A DNA stretch of 21,829 bases, from positions 1-21,829 of IMG/VR virus record IMGVR_UViG_3300030390_002383; one strand, written 5' to 3'. The stretch is from a virus. The notes beneath the pieces are model-generated. The model had not been told where the DNA came from. It did no database searches and saw only the letters and a list, made by a program, of their open reading frames with translations. Position 1 is the first letter of the stretch; the number at the start of each line of letters is the position of its first letter. Made by a program: the position numbers and the translations under genes. Positions 1 to 7,564 of this stretch are shown one piece after another.

Positions 1-2
1 CT

Positions 3-281
3 AAAGAAGAATTTATTAATGATCATAGATTACAAGAAAGAGCAATGCATATGTTATTATCGCATAATAGGAAAAAATTAAAACGTTACATTAAAAAATA
101 TGAAGGGCAAATTATACATGGTATTCTAATTACAGAATCAGGTATATTAGCAGCTGCACATTTAGCTGGACAAGGTAATGTGCGTAAATTCTTAAAGAAT
201 GGTTTTGTATTTAAGGATGGAAATGGAACTAAAATGACATCTTACATGAAACAATTTGGAGGTTATATTCTAAATTTATAA
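3..281 (+). CDS. C-terminal part of a muralytic-type (lysozyme/transglycosylase-associated) protein, 5' end outside window
   Basis: The reading frame is open from base 3 to the stop at 279-281, so the first in-frame ATG at 45 is probably internal and the true start lies upstream of the window. The visible part is basic (HNRKKLKRYIKKY), followed by a stretch with GILAAAHLAGQGNVRKFL, a DGNGT motif and the ending SYMKQFGGY. From memory, this pattern (AAHL-G-G-V-KFL, D-NGT, Y-KFGGY) forms the end of phage and bacterial proteins linked to peptidoglycan cleavage or virion-associated lysis. No catalytic residues are visible because the N-terminal part is missing. The lectin-fold protein downstream fits a virion or lysis neighbourhood. 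The coding call is solid; the functional call is tentative. Confidence 0.5.
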   Translation, partial: KEEFINDHRLQERAMHMLLSHNRKKLKRYIKKYEGQIIHGILITESGILAAAHLAGQGNVRKFLKNGFVFKDGNGTKMTSYMKQFGGYILNL

Positions 282-305
282 TCTAATATTTATAATTAAA
301 ACATT

Positions 306-464
306 ATGGTATATTTTTGCAATATGGATTATGACTCTGATTCTGGTAAATGGTGGATTGACGCTTTTTATAATTGGCCTTCTACTGAAACTACTAGAAC
401 TTGGTATGATACTAAAGCTGAGGCATATGTTTTTTATAATTCAATAGTAAATAATACTCCTTAA
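306..464 (+). CDS. Small hypothetical protein, 52 aa, aromatic-rich
   Basis: ATG at 306 to TAA at 462-464, one base before the next ATG at 466. The product begins MVYFCNMDYDSDSGKWWID and is rich in Tyr, Trp and Phe (FYNWP, TWYDTK, YVFYN). It has no signal peptide or membrane segment, and I do not recognise a family. It is supported mainly by position: it exactly fills the gap between two genes on the same strand, with tight spacing typical of this genome. It may be a small virion or host-interaction protein, but nothing in the sequence shows this. Confidence 0.45.
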   Translation: MVYFCNMDYDSDSGKWWIDAFYNWPSTETTRTWYDTKAEAYVFYNSIVNNTP

Positions 465-465
465 T

Positions 466-1512
466 ATGTCAGATCCAATAAAATACGCAGAAGATTTACC
501 AGATAATGCTGTTTTAAAAACCACAACAGCTGCAGGAGTATCAAACATAAACTATGGTCCTACTTCATCAACAGGTTGGTATAATGGTTTAAGAACAACA
601 GGGTATACTATTATAAAAGGTCAAGAGGGTGCTTCACCTCTTATTTATTCCCCTGCAGATAATAATGGAGTTATCCAATTTTGCAATACAACAGCATCTC
701 CTAGTCCTTCAACTACAATCACTACAATAGATGAAGCTTTAGAATTTATTTCTAATACTGGGTATATGATTTTTCATGGAACAGATAATATAGATAACTT
801 TCCTGAAGGCTTACCTATGGATGGGTTATCATCTTATTTAGACTCACAAATCGATGTTAGTACAAATGTAACAGGTGAATGGAAAGATGTAAGTGGAAAT
901 GGTTTATGTTTTTACATATATGGTACTCAATTATCCTTAACTTCTTTAGGGGGATATCAAGCATTCCAATTTAATGATTCAGGATATTATCAATGTAATG
1001 ATTTACATGGAGCAGTTAATATAGGAGGAGATTGTACTATAATTATGTGGGTTTGGTGTACTAGTATAGCATCAAGAGATACCATTTTTGAAAAAGCAGG
1101 AAATGGAGGTACTTCATATCAATGTTCAGTAGCTATTACTTGGGAAACAAATGAAGCATTTTCTTATTATTCAAGAAAAACTCCTGCTTATGATTATGCA
1201 GGTACATCAGCTTGTGATACTAATGGTGGTGAAGGTGCTTGGACTATGATGGCTATTAAAATGAGTACAGGTTTAACTGAAACATCAAGAACCGGATTTT
1301 ATTCTAAAAATGGAGCAAATTGGACTGCCAATTACGTTTCAAGAAGTGATACAGCATTAAATAGAGGTCAACAGATTAGAGTTGGATATGGTTATGCTGG
1401 TCCTGTAGAAGGATCAAATGGTATTGGAGCTTTACTAACATATAATAAAATGTTATCTAATACTGAAATATTAGATCTTTACAATGCTACTAAGGGAAGA
1501 TATGGAAAATGA
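466..1512 (+). CDS. Phage structural/adhesin protein with C-terminal LamG-type (concanavalin A-like) lectin domain
   Basis: A 348-aa protein with no signal peptide. The N-terminal ~100 residues are Gly/Ser/Thr/Asn-rich and look like a virion attachment or beta-rich segment. From about residue 120 (SSYLDSQIDVS) to the end the pattern is that of a LamG/concanavalin A-like jelly roll: a 'WKDVSGNG' turn, 'TIIMWVW' and 'TIFEKAGNG' strands, 'WTMMAIKMS', and the characteristic ending GIGALLTYNKMLSNTEI then LYNATKGRYG. Such domains bind carbohydrates or protein surfaces in tail fibres and capsid decorations. It lies downstream of a muralytic-type gene and overlaps the next ORF by 11 bases. A receptor-binding or decoration role is inferred; the fold call is fairly secure. 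Confidence 0.7.
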   Translation: MSDPIKYAEDLPDNAVLKTTTAAGVSNINYGPTSSTGWYNGLRTTGYTIIKGQEGASPLIYSPADNNGVIQFCNTTASPSPSTTITTIDEALEFISNTGYMIFHGTDNIDNFPEGLPMDGLSSYLDSQIDVSTNVTGEWKDVSGNGLCFYIYGTQLSLTSLGGYQAFQFNDSGYYQCNDLHGAVNIGGDCTIIMWVWCTSIASRDTIFEKAGNGGTSYQCSVAITWETNEAFSYYSRKTPAYDYAGTSACDTNGGEGAWTMMAIKMSTGLTETSRTGFYSKNGANWTANYVSRSDTALNRGQQIRVGYGYAGPVEGSNGIGALLTYNKMLSNTEILDLYNATKGRYGK

Positions 1513-1657
1513 TAGTCAAAATTTATCAAAAGAAGAAGCAATTGAGGTATTAGAAGAAATATCTGAAAATGTTAGTGTTTGTTGTGCTATAACAATGGAA
1601 CCCGATGAAGTATTAATATTAATTGACAAATTAAAAAAATATTTAGAAAATGGATAA
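1502..1657 (+). CDS. Small acidic hypothetical protein, 51 aa
   Basis: ATG at 1502 to TAA at 1655-1657. It overlaps the end of the lectin-domain gene by 11 bases and the start of the nuclease gene by 8 bases, an arrangement that suggests translational coupling. The product (MENDSQNLSKEEAIEVLEEI... ending LIDKLKKYLENG) is acidic, predicted helical, and has a Cys-Cys pair in the middle. No family is recognised. Coding is favoured because it covers the otherwise unexplained 137-base gap between 1513 and 1649, and its composition resembles neighbouring genes. Confidence 0.5.
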   Translation: MENDSQNLSKEEAIEVLEEISENVSVCCAITMEPDEVLILIDKLKKYLENG

Positions 1658-2021
1658 ATATATTTACGGAGCAAAATTATTAAGAGTAGTAGATGGAGAT
1701 ACAGCTGATTGTATGATTGATTTAGGTTTTGATACTTGGGTAAAAGCAAGATTAAGATTTAAAGGAGTAGATACTTGGGAAAAACGAACAAGAGATAAAG
1801 CAGAAAAAGTAAAAGGATTAGCAGCATCTGCTTTTACTACTAGTTATTTAGAGAAAAATGATGGTAATTTTACTATTCAATCTCATGGAAAAGGAAAATA
1901 TGGTAGAATATTAGCAGAGATTTTTATTGAAGGTGAAGAAAAATCATTAAACACATTATTAATAGAAAACGGACACGCTTATCAATATGATGGGGGTAAA
2001 AAACAATTATTTAAAGGTTAA
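1650..2021 (+). CDS. Staphylococcal-nuclease-like (SNase/TNase) endonuclease
   Basis: A 123-aa protein of the thermonuclease fold, which hydrolyses DNA or RNA phosphodiesters using calcium. The family signature is clear. VVDGDTAD (residues 13-20) carries the metal-binding Asp. RFKGVDTWE (36-44) aligns with the RLLLVDTPE segment, giving R36 and E44 as equivalents of R35 and E43. KYGRILAEI (83-91) supplies the second catalytic Arg (R86). LNTLLIENGHAY near the C-terminus matches the family end. There is no signal peptide, so it acts in the cytoplasm or is packaged, unlike the secreted staphylococcal enzyme. It may help degrade host DNA or process phage DNA. It precedes a PRTase and FolE in a nucleotide-metabolism run. 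Confidence 0.85.
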   Translation: MDKYIYGAKLLRVVDGDTADCMIDLGFDTWVKARLRFKGVDTWEKRTRDKAEKVKGLAASAFTTSYLEKNDGNFTIQSHGKGKYGRILAEIFIEGEEKSLNTLLIENGHAYQYDGGKKQLFKG

Positions 2022-2024
2022 AAT

Positions 2025-2456
2025 ATGGTACAAACAAATGGCAAATCGTTCCTTAGTTGGGATGATGTTGAAGTTTTAGTAAATAAGTTATGTGATAAAA
2101 TATTAATATCTAATTTAGAGATAAAGGATTTATGGGGTCTTCCAAGAGGAGGATTAATTCCAGCAGTTATGGTTTCTCATAATTTAAATATCCCTATTAC
2201 AAAAGGTACAATTTCCCCAACTACTTTAATTATAGATGATATATGTGATAGTGGAGAAACATTTGCTAAATATTACAACTACCATCAAACTTCGTTTTCA
2301 TTTCCATTTAAGTTAAGAACAGCATGTTTGCATTATAAACCACAAACATCATCATTTCAACCTACTTTATGGGCTAATCAGTGGAGTAGTAATGATTGGA
2401 TTATATATCCTTGGGAAAGAAAAGATTCAGAATCTATACAAGATTATAAAATATAG
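2025..2456 (+). CDS. Phosphoribosyltransferase-like protein (type I PRTase)
   Basis: A 143-aa protein with the PRPP-binding loop TLIIDDICDSGETF at residues 67-80 (hydrophobic strand, DD acidic pair, then small residues and T), preceded by the LWGLPRGGLIPAVM strand-loop-helix of purine and uracil PRTases. The ending NDWIIYPWE is common in phage and xanthine/hypoxanthine-type PRTases. It would transfer phosphoribose between PRPP and a base, or act as a regulator; the base cannot be read from the sequence. At 143 aa it is short for the family. It starts 3 bases after the nuclease gene. Its neighbours FolE and a MazG-like enzyme place it in a nucleotide-pool module. Confidence 0.8.
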   Translation: MVQTNGKSFLSWDDVEVLVNKLCDKILISNLEIKDLWGLPRGGLIPAVMVSHNLNIPITKGTISPTTLIIDDICDSGETFAKYYNYHQTSFSFPFKLRTACLHYKPQTSSFQPTLWANQWSSNDWIIYPWERKDSESIQDYKI

Positions 2457-2487
2457 TTTGGAAACCCACCAAATTATTCGTATATTA
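2457..2487 (+). promoter_or_regulatory. Promoter-like motif ahead of folE (TTGGA-N18-TATATT)
   Basis: TTTGGA at 2457-2462 and TATATTA at 2481-2487 leave 20 bases between TTG and the downstream box, which is preceded by TTATTCG. The same arrangement occurs at 7594-7623, 10244-10273 and, in weaker form, 17929-17958. It fits both a Bacteroidetes -33/-7 promoter (TTTG, TAnnTT) and a sigma70-like promoter with a 17-base spacer. The folE ATG follows 21 bases after the box. Function is inferred from recurrence and position. Confidence 0.6.
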
Positions 2488-2507
2488 TATCATATAAAAA
2501 ATTAAAA

Positions 2508-3206
2508 ATGGCAGAAAACAAACGAAGAAAAATTCACGAGGAATTAGAAGTTGTACAAGAAGGTTTTGCTAATGGTGTTGCACCTGGTTTTCCTTTAGAA
2601 CAATCTGAAAAAGATAAAATGATTATCCAAGCAGAAAAAGCATATGGTCAATTTTTAGATGCTTTAAAATGTGATTGGAGAAATGATCCAAACTCAATGG
2701 AAACACCTCGTCGAGTAGCTAAAGCATATGTAAATGATTTATGGGCAGGACGTTATACAGCAATGTCCCCTATTACATCCTTCCCATCAGATGGTTATGA
2801 TGGAATTATAATAGAAAGAAATATACCTTTAACTTCAATGTGTTCACACCATCATCAAACTATTGGGGGTGTAGTTCATATTGGTTATATTGCTGGAGAA
2901 GAAGGACAAGTAATTGGTCTTAGTAAATTAAATAGAATTGTTGAATTATTTGGTAGAAGGGGAGCAATTCAAGAACAATTAACTTCTGCAATACATAATG
3001 CAGTAGGAAAAATTACTGAAGGTAATAGAGGGGTTATTGTTACTATCGTAGGAACACATAATTGTGTAAGTTGTAGAGGTGTAAAACACCAAGGAGCAGC
3101 TATGGTAACAACAAAAGCTTCAGGGGTATTTAGAGATAATGATAATTTATCAAGAAAAGAATTTTTTGACAGTCTAAAGATTAATAACGGAGGACATAAT
3201 ATTTAA
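2508..3206 (+). CDS. folE: GTP cyclohydrolase I
   Basis: A 232-aa homologue of FolE, which converts GTP to 7,8-dihydroneopterin triphosphate, the first step of folate, pterin and 7-deazaguanine synthesis. Zinc ligands are visible: C112 with H114/H115 in MCSHHHQT, and HNCVSC at 184-189 (C186 matches E. coli C181). The VIGLSKLNRIVELF helix (135-148) and GVKHQGAAMVTTKASGVF (191-208) are hallmark segments. Length matches bacterial enzymes (about 220 aa). The leader is A/T-rich with no Shine-Dalgarno site, and a promoter-like motif lies just upstream. No queC, queD, queE or thymidylate synthase is in the window, so the end product (folate boost or modified guanine) cannot be decided. Confidence 0.95.
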   Translation: MAENKRRKIHEELEVVQEGFANGVAPGFPLEQSEKDKMIIQAEKAYGQFLDALKCDWRNDPNSMETPRRVAKAYVNDLWAGRYTAMSPITSFPSDGYDGIIIERNIPLTSMCSHHHQTIGGVVHIGYIAGEEGQVIGLSKLNRIVELFGRRGAIQEQLTSAIHNAVGKITEGNRGVIVTIVGTHNCVSCRGVKHQGAAMVTTKASGVFRDNDNLSRKEFFDSLKINNGGHNI

Positions 3207-3219
3207 ATAAATAACAGTT

Positions 3220-3717
3220 ATGAGTAAAAGTAATGTACCATTTGTAAATGAAGTAGAGGAATTTAATTCCACTATGGGCAAACCAAATAATTATGAACCA
3301 ACAATCCCCGAAAAAAAAGAATGGAAGTTTGTTTATGATTTCATCCTTGAAGAACTTGAAGAATATAAAGCTGCATGTGAAGCAGGAGATATTGTTGAGA
3401 TTCTTGATGCTTTATGTGATATTACCTATGTTTCATTGGGTAACGGAGCTATGTTACATGGTCTTAAGGATAAAATACGGCCAGCCTATCAAGAAGTACA
3501 AGGGTCGAATATGTCAAAAGCTTGTTCAAACGAAGAAGATGCACAGGCAACCGTGGATAAAAGGTCAATTGAACAAAAGGAACCGTGTCACTATGAAAAA
3601 GTTGGCGATTATTATATTGTCTATAGAACACGAGATAGGAAAGTAATGAAAAATGTTAAATATTACAGACCAGATTTAAAACAATTTTTCACTAAAGAAG
3701 AGTTAGAGAATGTATAA
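3220..3717 (+). CDS. MazG/phosphoribosyl-ATP-pyrophosphohydrolase-like NTP pyrophosphohydrolase
   Basis: A 165-aa protein with an all-alpha NTP-PPase core at about residues 35-95. It shows an acidic EELEEY helix (44-49) and, after a short gap, a second helix GDIVEILDALCDITYV (56-71) that supplies E60, D63 and D67, the usual Mg2+-binding pattern ExxE...ExxD. A segment around AYQEVQGSNMSK (89-100) is typical of phage and bacterial members. The C-terminal third (YYIVYRTRDRK then YYRPDLKQFF) looks like a small beta extension. Likely role: removal of pyrophosphate from NTPs or dNTPs, or alarmone control. It starts 13 bases after folE and overlaps the polymerase gene by 8 bases, which suggests co-translation. 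The substrate is unknown. Confidence 0.75.
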   Translation: MSKSNVPFVNEVEEFNSTMGKPNNYEPTIPEKKEWKFVYDFILEELEEYKAACEAGDIVEILDALCDITYVSLGNGAMLHGLKDKIRPAYQEVQGSNMSKACSNEEDAQATVDKRSIEQKEPCHYEKVGDYYIVYRTRDRKVMKNVKYYRPDLKQFFTKEELENV

Positions 3718-5392
3718 AAAGGCCTTTGCTAGACGTCTTAAAAATAATAAGTTTCTAATACATTTATGGGAAGATAAAGGTTATTCTAAAATAGAATGGG
3801 ATAATAAAGCTTATATTGAATGTCATGAAGCAGATGCGCAGCATACTGGGTTAAATGGAGAACCTCTAAAAAAGGTTTCAAACTGGAAGTCAGACAATTC
3901 AAAACTTCATTTTCATGATATGCCTGCTTACCAAAAATTCTTAGTTGAAAAATATGGTATTAACGATGAACCATCTACTACTCATAGAGAAATATTTTTT
4001 GATATAGAAACAGAAATGGGAGATGCTCTTACTGAGGAATACATAAAATCAGCTCCTAAAAAAGTAACATCAATAGCTTGGTATGATAAGCAAGTAGATT
4101 TATGGGGTATAGTAATTCTTGATCCTAAAGGTCAACTAAACCATACTAAAGCTAAAAATAAAGAAATTATACCTTGTAAAACTGAAGAAGAATTATTAGG
4201 TAAATTTTTAGAAAGATTTAGAGATATTGATCCTGATATTATTGTAGGGTGGAATAGTGATTATTTTGATGTTCCTTATTTATATTATAGAATGTGTAAT
4301 GTGTTAGGTGAAGATTTTGCTAAACATTTATCTCCTATAGGATATGTAAGAGAAACTCCATGGTTTAAAGATCAATACATACAAATTTGTGGTGTTGAAT
4401 CTTTAGATTATATGCGTTTACATAAAAAGTTTAGTTGGGCAGATGAACCATCAATGAGATTAGATGCTATTGGAGAAAAATATGTAGGAATGAATAAGAT
4501 AGAATATGAAGGTAATCTTGATGCTTTATTTGAAACTGATATTCATAAGTTTATTAAGTATAATTTTGTTGATGTTGAAATTCTTAAAAAATTAGATGAA
4601 AAGTTAGATTATTTAGCACTTGTAAAAAATCTATCTCATAAAGGAAAACATAATTATAGTGAAGTCTATGCTAATACTAAAACCCAAGATGGAGCTATTT
4701 CAGCTTATTTATTAAGTAAAAATATTATTCCACCTGCTAAAGATAGAAATCCAATGTCTAAAAAAGGATATGCTGGAGGTTATTTATTTTGTCCTAAGGC
4801 AGGAATATATAATTATGTATTTGATGAAGATTTAACTTCACTATATCCATCAATTATTATGACTGTTAATATAGGTAAAGAAACTATGGTTGGCAGAATT
4901 ATAGATGCTGATGATAGAAATAATCGTTTAGGATTAAATGATTTAAAATGTAGAGATTATGCCGAAGAATTAATTGTTGAAAATATTAAAAGAAGTAGAA
5001 CAAAAGTTAATATAGGTAGAATTGTTGCAATGGTAGAACAAAACGATTTATCAATTTCAGCAAATGGGGTTATGTTTAATACAGATCGTGAATCTGTACT
5101 ATCAACTATATTAAAAAAGTGGTTTGATGAAAGAGTTTTATATAAAGGCAAAATGCAAAAAGCATTTAAATCAGGAGATAAAGAGCTAGGTGCAGCTTAT
5201 TATATGAAACAATATACTATGAAAATTCTACTTAATTCGTTATATGGAGCCACAGCCTTAGGTAGTTTCAGATATGGCAACGTTATATTATCTGAAGCTA
5301 TAACGCTTAGTGGACAGCGTATAATACAAGAATCTGCGTTAACCGCAAATACTCATATGAATAAAGTTATAAGAGAAGAAATTACATTATGA
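3710..5392 (+). CDS. 43: DNA polymerase family B (gp43), N-terminal part: 3'-5' exonuclease plus palm motifs A and B
   Basis: The 560-aa first piece of a T4-type replicative polymerase. Exonuclease motifs: Exo I FFDIET (96-101; D98, E100), Exo II VGWNSDYFDVPYL (179-191) and Exo III YNFVDVEIL (284-292; D288). Polymerase motif A is DLTSLYPSI (374-382), where D374 matches T4 D408. Motif B is KILLNSLYG (505-513). Motif C is absent from this ORF and appears in the next, which starts at 5389 and shares an ATGA stop/start with this one. All proofreading residues are intact. The start at 3710 overlaps the MazG-like gene by 8 bases and gives an N-terminus of the expected length. With its partner the enzyme totals 870 aa, close to T4 gp43 (898). 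Confidence 0.93.
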   Translation: MYKKAFARRLKNNKFLIHLWEDKGYSKIEWDNKAYIECHEADAQHTGLNGEPLKKVSNWKSDNSKLHFHDMPAYQKFLVEKYGINDEPSTTHREIFFDIETEMGDALTEEYIKSAPKKVTSIAWYDKQVDLWGIVILDPKGQLNHTKAKNKEIIPCKTEEELLGKFLERFRDIDPDIIVGWNSDYFDVPYLYYRMCNVLGEDFAKHLSPIGYVRETPWFKDQYIQICGVESLDYMRLHKKFSWADEPSMRLDAIGEKYVGMNKIEYEGNLDALFETDIHKFIKYNFVDVEILKKLDEKLDYLALVKNLSHKGKHNYSEVYANTKTQDGAISAYLLSKNIIPPAKDRNPMSKKGYAGGYLFCPKAGIYNYVFDEDLTSLYPSIIMTVNIGKETMVGRIIDADDRNNRLGLNDLKCRDYAEELIVENIKRSRTKVNIGRIVAMVEQNDLSISANGVMFNTDRESVLSTILKKWFDERVLYKGKMQKAFKSGDKELGAAYYMKQYTMKILLNSLYGATALGSFRYGNVILSEAITLSGQRIIQESALTANTHMNKVIREEITL

Positions 5393-6321
5393 AACATTTA
5401 GAAGATACCCCATGGTGGATTTGTGATCCTGAAGATAAAAATTATGTAGCATATTCTGATACAGATTCTATTTATATCCATGCTGAACCTTTACTTAGAC
5501 ATTTATATCCAACATTTGAAGAAATGCCTAGTGAAGAAAAAGATGATAAATTAGAGGAAATTGCTTTAAAGTATCAAGATATTATAACAGATTCTTATAG
5601 TTCACTAGCAGCTAATTGTTTTAATGCTAAAGGAAAGCATAGATTAGAAATGAAAACAGAATGTGTAATTAGATCAGCTTATTTTAGAGCTACAAGACGT
5701 TATGCACAGTGGATTACAAAACAGGAAGGTATAACAAAAGAAACACTAGATGTTAAGGGATTAGAATTTAAAAAAGCAAATTTTCCTCCTGTACTAGGCG
5801 ATTTTTTTAGAAAAGCATTAATTGATGTTTTAAAAGGAGCAGAACAAAGTGAAATTGATAGTAGATTAAAACTATTTAAAACACAAATTTTAGATGGAAC
5901 TATACCTTTAACTAAATTAGGAAACCCAACATCAGTAAAAAAATTAAATAAGTATACAGAACGTAAAGCTAGAGCTGGAGAAATGTTTTCAATTATGGCT
6001 AAAGGTGCACCTGCAGCTGTTAAAGCAACAGTAGTTTATAATGATTTATTAAAGTTTTGGGGTTTACATAAAGAACATAATTACATAACTCAAGGTAGTA
6101 AAGTAAAATGGATTTATATGAAACCTAATCCATATCAAATTGATGCTATTGCTTTTTTAGACTATGATTTACCAGAAAAAATTCGTATATTCATTGAGCA
6201 ATATGCTGACAGAAAAAAAATATTCGAGTCCATACTATTAAATAAATTAGAAGGATTTTATAATGATTTAGGATGGACACTAAATTTAAATCCATACCAA
6301 CAAATGTTTTTCAATATATGA
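5389..6321 (+). CDS. 43: DNA polymerase family B (gp43), C-terminal part: motif C palm and thumb
   Basis: The 310-aa second piece. Motif C, YSDTDSIYIHAE (22-33), carries the catalytic pair D24 and D26 (T4 D621/D623). The K-K-Y thumb-region segment around VKKLNKYTERKARAG (about 184-198) and later residues match the family C-terminus. The piece ends NPYQQMFFNI, a hydrophobic tail reminiscent of clamp-binding peptides. It starts inside the stop codon of the first piece (ATGA at 5389-5392), and the sliding clamp follows by another ATGA at 6318-6321. No conserved segment is lost at the join, so the two chains probably assemble into one active enzyme. A single-base sequencing error is less likely because a well-placed ATG exists at the break, but it cannot be excluded from one read. 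Confidence 0.92.
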   Translation: MKHLEDTPWWICDPEDKNYVAYSDTDSIYIHAEPLLRHLYPTFEEMPSEEKDDKLEEIALKYQDIITDSYSSLAANCFNAKGKHRLEMKTECVIRSAYFRATRRYAQWITKQEGITKETLDVKGLEFKKANFPPVLGDFFRKALIDVLKGAEQSEIDSRLKLFKTQILDGTIPLTKLGNPTSVKKLNKYTERKARAGEMFSIMAKGAPAAVKATVVYNDLLKFWGLHKEHNYITQGSKVKWIYMKPNPYQIDAIAFLDYDLPEKIRIFIEQYADRKKIFESILLNKLEGFYNDLGWTLNLNPYQQMFFNI

Positions 6322-7052
6322 TAAATAAACAGAAACTACAATCAGTAATTAACAAATATTATTTAAATGTTAATGAAGCCGTAAAATGGGTTACAAAAGA
6401 TAACACATTGCAAATTGATTTTATGTCGCCTACTAAAGATATTATAGGAAAATTAACCTGTAAAGATTTTGATGTAGAAGATAGTACATTAGCTATCTAT
6501 GATACCAAAAAATTAAATAGTTTAGTTAGCATATGTAATGGTGATCTACTCTTAGAATTAGAAAGAACCAACAAAATATTTACTAAATTAAAGATATCAG
6601 ATTTAAACTTTAATTTAACATATGCTTTATCTGATGCTTTATTAATTGGTAAAGTAGGAACAATAAATATGCCTGAATTTGTAGTTAAATTAAATTTAAC
6701 TACTGAGGATATTGAAAATCTTATTAAAGCAAAAAGTGCATTATCTCAAGTAGATAATATGTTAATTACAACTACTACTAATTTAGATGGGGAAAATGTT
6801 TGTGAATTTATATTTGGTGATGAATCTGGACATAATAATAAAATCACATATCAAATAATGGGAAATATCACAGAGCAAGATTTAAAAATCCCATTTAATT
6901 CAGATACATTTAAAACAATTCTTCATGCTAATAAAGACATGGAAGAAGGAACATTAAATATTAGTACAATGGGATTAATTGAAATGAAATTTAAAACAGA
7001 TACAATTTCCTCAGAATATTTTATGGTGAGGAAAGCAGAAACTGATTTTTAA
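6318..7052 (+). CDS. 45: Sliding clamp, DNA polymerase processivity factor (gp45-like)
   Basis: A 244-aa protein placed directly after the polymerase. It has the length of T4 gp45 (228 aa) and a similar beta-rich pattern: IDFMSPT, KLTCKDFDVEDSTLAIYD (compare DVIDFDVAIYD in T4), LNSLVSICNGDLLLEL and a terminal ...AETDF (T4 ends ...STHDF). As a trimeric ring it tethers gp43 to DNA and in T4 also activates late transcription. The ATG at 6318 is chosen because it forms an ATGA overlap with the polymerase stop and fits the family length. An in-frame ATG at 6273 would add 15 residues encoded inside the polymerase C-terminus and is less likely. Confidence 0.88.
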   Translation: MINKQKLQSVINKYYLNVNEAVKWVTKDNTLQIDFMSPTKDIIGKLTCKDFDVEDSTLAIYDTKKLNSLVSICNGDLLLELERTNKIFTKLKISDLNFNLTYALSDALLIGKVGTINMPEFVVKLNLTTEDIENLIKAKSALSQVDNMLITTTTNLDGENVCEFIFGDESGHNNKITYQIMGNITEQDLKIPFNSDTFKTILHANKDMEEGTLNISTMGLIEMKFKTDTISSEYFMVRKAETDF

Positions 7053-7144
7053 TATATGTATTAGAGAATAAACTGACCTAAGGGCGTAAGTTATTTATTT
7101 TATTATTAACCGCTGATCTAACGACAGCATAAAAACAAAGTGAT
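7053..7144 (+). promoter_or_regulatory. Intergenic leader upstream of hsp20, regulatory content uncertain
   Basis: This 92-base gap follows the clamp gene. At 7050-7063 there is an imperfect inverted repeat, TAATA-tatg-TATTA, whose TATATGTAT core recurs at 13486-13494 ahead of the ribbon-helix-helix gene. CCTAAGGGCG at 7077-7086 is complementary, apart from one bulged base, to CGCCCTTTAGG at 7583-7593 downstream of hsp20. A TAAGTTAT box at 7087-7094 is only a weak promoter match. No Shine-Dalgarno site precedes the ATG at 7145. A promoter or thermosensor for hsp20 could lie here but is not demonstrated. Confidence 0.3.
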
Positions 7145-7564
7145 ATGAGTACACATTTTTTAGAGAGATTTTACAACCCGTATGATCTATTATTTCGTAA
7201 CCTGTTTGAATCAGGAGCAACATTTACACCGGCTGGAGAAGCCAAACAACAATATCCAATTAATATTTTTGAAGATGATCTAGGTCTAACTTTTGAGTTA
7301 GCTTGCACTGGCATTCCTAAAGAAGCCATTGAAGTTAAATTAGAAGGAGATATGATTACTTTTTCTTATGATAAGGATAAAACCCCAGAACCCGAAAGAA
7401 GTTACATTCATAGAGGGATTGCCAAACGTTCTTTTAATTTAGCTTATAAATTAGGAACAAAATTTACACCAAATAAAGCAATGGCTGATTTTAATGATGG
7501 ACTATTAATAGTAAGAGTTCCATTTGCAAAAGAAGCTGCGCCTAAAGTTTTAAAAATTAATTAA
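7145..7564 (+). CDS. Small heat-shock protein, Hsp20/alpha-crystallin family
   Basis: A 139-aa ATP-independent holdase. The short N-terminus (about residues 1-35: FLERFYNPYDLLFRNLFE) precedes an alpha-crystallin domain running to the end. Visible family elements are YPINIFEDDLGLTFELACTG (36-55), 'IPKEAIEVKLEGDMITFSY', 'SYIHRGIAKRSFNLAYKL' and 'ADFNDGLLIVRVPF' with the L-x-V strand, ending PKVLKIN. Hsp20 genes are a recurring feature of marine T4-like phages, where a role in capsid or scaffold folding has been proposed. Here it opens a chaperone block with groES and groEL. Its leader holds candidate regulatory structure, and the next gene has its own promoter-like motif. Confidence 0.92.
   Translation: MSTHFLERFYNPYDLLFRNLFESGATFTPAGEAKQQYPINIFEDDLGLTFELACTGIPKEAIEVKLEGDMITFSYDKDKTPEPERSYIHRGIAKRSFNLAYKLGTKFTPNKAMADFNDGLLIVRVPFAKEAAPKVLKIN

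Noticed and set aside
1516-1749. Open frame on the minus strand (77 aa)
   Set aside because: It lies opposite the 51-aa ORF and the nuclease gene, has Leu/Ile/Ser-rich low-complexity composition expected from the complement of AT-rich coding DNA, and no minus-strand neighbours exist.
3293-3646. Alternative + strand frame (117 aa) inside the MazG-like gene
   Set aside because: It is fully contained in a gene with recognisable motifs and shows no family pattern of its own.
5380-5400. Programmed frameshift joining the two polymerase pieces
   Set aside because: No slippery heptamer or stable downstream hairpin is visible, and a well-placed ATG within the stop codon explains translation of the second piece.
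6273-6317. Upstream start for the sliding clamp
   Set aside because: It would add 15 residues encoded within the polymerase tail; the ATGA at 6318 gives the expected length and matches junctions used across this window.
7053-7094. Promoter of the TTGGA-N18-TATATT type ahead of hsp20
   Set aside because: Only a weak TAAGTTAT box with poor upstream element and 22-base spacing is present; it does not match the other four copies, so no motif is claimed here.
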